Positions 6,336-8,123 of a stretch of DNA of 8,123 nt are shown here, piece after piece (position 1 is the first letter of the stretch; each line of letters opens with the position of its first letter). This DNA is from Oscillospiraceae bacterium (GTDB taxonomy: Bacteria; Bacillota; Clostridia; Oscillospirales; Oscillospiraceae). A program made the position numbers and the translations under genes. The stretch lies in assembly GCA_016297855.1 (NCBI GenBank), contig JAEDFW010000075.1, positions 1 to 8,123 on the forward strand, in the 5' to 3' direction. Below the pieces are notes generated by a model. It had not been told where the DNA came from, did not search any database, and saw only the letters and a list, made by a program, of their open reading frames with translations.

Positions 6336-6885
6336 ACTGCCCGCACTCCGCCACCCCAGCTGTTTTAGCTGCGAACACAACTATCAGTACACCGATCCTG
6401 TTGCGCAGAAGCGGAACGGCGTGTCCATGCACTTCATGGAGCGTTTCTGTCTGGCAAAGAAAAAGGCACACAGGTTTCAGAAAAAAGGCTCTGTGACAAA
6501 GGTGCCGGATTGGTGCCCCCAATACATCCGCCCCAGCACCGTTCGCGTCTTTGGCTTTAAAGATATGGAGTCTTGGCTCATGCACCAGAGCCTCTGCCGG
6601 GATCTGGGGCGCGAGCTTTCGCCGGAAGCTCACCGCTATGCGGTGGAGAAGACCACAACATTGGATATGCGCGCCCATGCCGTTCACAAGCTGATGATGG
6701 ACGGTACCGAATTGGACAAGCTGCTGCAAATGCCAATTGCATTGCACTATGTGGTGCAGATCAGCGACGGCGTTCAGTCCGCCTGCTACTACAAGACCAC
6801 ACAGGGCTACCGGTACGAGCCTTTCTTCAATGTCAAAATGGCTCTGCAGAACCAGATGGAGCGAGAGGACGGTGCCGCGGCGTGA
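6328..6885 (+). CDS. Unrecognised 185-residue protein with a putative zinc cluster
   Basis: I do not recognise this family. The N-terminal 65 residues hold Cys12-x2-Cys15, Cys41 and Cys63 together with His17 and His35. This arrangement (CFSC, then FC after about 25 residues, then WCP about 21 further on) looks like a structural metal site. The middle (about 75-130) is helical and charged. The C-terminal third contains alternating hydrophobic residues (LHYVVQI, CYYKTT, YRYEPF) suggesting a small beta-sheet. No signal peptide or membrane segment is visible. The gene overlaps the DUF3268 gene by 8 nt and the MoxR ATPase gene by 4 nt, implying translational coupling and a linked job. An adaptor or regulator of the ATPase, or a DNA-binding accessory protein, is possible, but nothing in the sequence proves either. 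Confidence 0.8.
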   Translation: MNKLPALRHPSCFSCEHNYQYTDPVAQKRNGVSMHFMERFCLAKKKAHRFQKKGSVTKVPDWCPQYIRPSTVRVFGFKDMESWLMHQSLCRDLGRELSPEAHRYAVEKTTTLDMRAHAVHKLMMDGTELDKLLQMPIALHYVVQISDGVQSACYYKTTQGYRYEPFFNVKMALQNQMEREDGAAA

Positions 6886-8123
6886 ACCTGCGAGATAAGA
6901 TGCTTGCTGTTATGGCCGACGTCAACGCCGATGTGGCGGAACGAGAGGAATTGGTCGAGTTGATCGCCATCGCGCTGCTGACTCGAAAAAACCTGTTTAT
7001 TCTGGGCAACCCCGGTCAGGCCAAGAGCTACGCCGTCACCAGCTTCTGCAAACGCGTCACCGGCGCCCGGAAGTTCGAGCGCCTGCTCTCCAAGCAGACC
7101 GACGAAGAACAGCTGTTCGGGCGTCTGGATTTATCCAGCCTGCTTCCCAATGCAGTTCCCGAGTCTTTGCTGAAAGATGACGGCGTGTACCAGAACCTCC
7201 GGTTTGATCTGCAGGTCATGGTCAATGGTCTCCCGGCTCAGAAGAATTCGCCAGAGGTGTTCTCCGCCTTGGAAAAGGCCACGCAGAAGCTGACGGCATA
7301 CCGTAGCGCCGTGGCCGCCCTCCACGCCAACGAGCCTGTGGTTCAGACCACTGGAAAGCTCCCTGAGGCAGATATCTGTTTTCTGGATGAGATTTTCAAA
7401 TGCAACGACGGCGTTCTCAATTCCCTGCTGACCGCGCTGAATGAGCGCAAATACACAAACGAAGGCTGCACCTATTCCATTCCCACCATCTCGTTTTTTG
7501 CAGCCTCCAACGAGATTCCTAACTTCAACAATCCAGAGGAAAAGATACTCTCAGCTCTCTATGACCGGCTGGAATTGAAGATCGTCACGGAGAACATTTC
7601 AGAGCGCCAAAACCGGCTGGCGGTTTTGAAGCGGAAACAGGCCGGTCAATTCGGCGATGTCCGTGCATCCATTACGCTGGAGGAACTGAACGCCATGCAG
7701 CAGGAGGTCGCCTCCATCGGCGTGCCGGATGCCATCAACGAACTGGCCGACGACATTCTCTGCGAGCTTCGCAAGCAGGTGCCCGTCTCCGACCGCAAAT
7801 ATCTGGGCTTTTACCCCATCGCGCAAGCCAAGGCATGGCTGGAGGGGCACACACAGGTGGAACCGGCTGACCTGCTGGCGCTCAAGAACTATCTCTGGCA
7901 GGTACCGTCGGATCGGGCTTTCGTAGAAGCCACCTTGCAGCGCATGTGCATTAACCCCATGCAGGACAAGGTCAACGACATTCTGGCTATGGCCAAGGAC
8001 GCGCAAGAGGATTTTCAGGCAGCCTGTGCCGATACCAGCAAGCCCGGCAATGGTCGCAAGGCGCTGATTAAGCTTCGCGGCGAGCTGATCCGGCTGTATC
8101 AGATGCAAGTCAAGCTGTCTAGC
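6882..8123 (+). CDS. MoxR/RavA-type AAA+ ATPase (3' end beyond window)
   Basis: The 414 codons present are open to the window edge. The GTG at 6882 overlaps the upstream stop as GTGA and has only a weak GAGAGG site, so it is probably translationally coupled. Motifs in order: Walker A GNPGQAKS (42-49, Lys48); LFGRLDL, as in the RavA LFGPLS segment; Walker B CFLDE (166-170); LNSLLTALNERKY right after it; sensor 1 AASNE (207-211, Asn210); arginine finger YDRL (Arg229); sensor 2 SDRK (Arg305). The block from Walker B to the arginine finger follows E. coli RavA closely. MoxR ATPases act as chaperone-like remodellers, usually with a VWA-domain partner encoded just downstream, which would lie outside this window. 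A segment of about 48 residues (about 108-155) is inserted between the YQNLR and KLPEAD segments, where RavA has only a short turn. All catalytic residues are present. The link to the helicase-clamp pair is inferred from operon context. Confidence 0.92.
   Translation, partial: MNLRDKMLAVMADVNADVAEREELVELIAIALLTRKNLFILGNPGQAKSYAVTSFCKRVTGARKFERLLSKQTDEEQLFGRLDLSSLLPNAVPESLLKDDGVYQNLRFDLQVMVNGLPAQKNSPEVFSALEKATQKLTAYRSAVAALHANEPVVQTTGKLPEADICFLDEIFKCNDGVLNSLLTALNERKYTNEGCTYSIPTISFFAASNEIPNFNNPEEKILSALYDRLELKIVTENISERQNRLAVLKRKQAGQFGDVRASITLEELNAMQQEVASIGVPDAINELADDILCELRKQVPVSDRKYLGFYPIAQAKAWLEGHTQVEPADLLALKNYLWQVPSDRAFVEATLQRMCINPMQDKVNDILAMAKDAQEDFQAACADTSKPGNGRKALIKLRGELIRLYQMQVKLSS

Noticed and set aside
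5667..6747. Two long minus-strand frames across the clamp and zinc-protein genes
   Set aside because: They are antisense to recognisable DnaN and DUF3268 sequences, with no ribosome binding sites or known motifs.

Overview
The window looks like part of an accessory element (an integrative conjugative element, plasmid or large prophage) in a Clostridia-type Firmicute, probably a gut Oscillospiraceae/Lachnospiraceae relative. This is inferred from strong AAGGAGG-type ribosome binding sites, frequent TTG and GTG starts, tightly packed co-directional genes of plasmid/phage type, and a moderately GC-rich backbone interrupted by a visibly AT-richer cargo gene. No sequence search was possible, so the taxon is a guess.

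Left part (1-1728): the window opens in the last codons of a + strand gene (stop at 113-115), followed at once by a perfect 10-bp hairpin that may be its terminator. Next comes a decayed minus-strand coding remnant (about 243-437) with an in-frame amber codon. Against it sits a minus-strand EamA/DMT-type membrane transporter (439-1371) with its own near-consensus promoter (1409-1437). Between that promoter and the next gene is a roughly 290-bp leader holding a possible + strand promoter, a 16-17-bp spaced G-rich repeat, and a strong intrinsic terminator whose 5' arm motif is present three times.

Right part (1729-8123): five + strand genes form one apparent operon with gaps of 14-15 nt or short overlaps. 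They encode a 1008-residue superfamily 2 helicase with an inserted zinc ribbon; a 373-residue DnaN-like sliding clamp; a 142-residue DUF3268-type zinc-finger protein; an unrecognised 185-residue protein with a CxxC...C...C cluster; and a RavA/MoxR-type AAA+ ATPase that runs off the right edge still in frame.

The most interesting feature is the pairing of helicase and clamp. The helicase ends in QLSFFDF, a good match to the beta-clamp binding motif, and the next gene encodes a clamp paralogue whose own C-terminus departs from the chromosomal DnaN ending. This suggests a self-contained clamp-tethered helicase for replication, repair or transfer of the element. The two zinc proteins and the MoxR ATPase would be accessory or remodelling factors. 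This functional reading is inference; the gene families themselves are well supported, except for the 185-residue protein.
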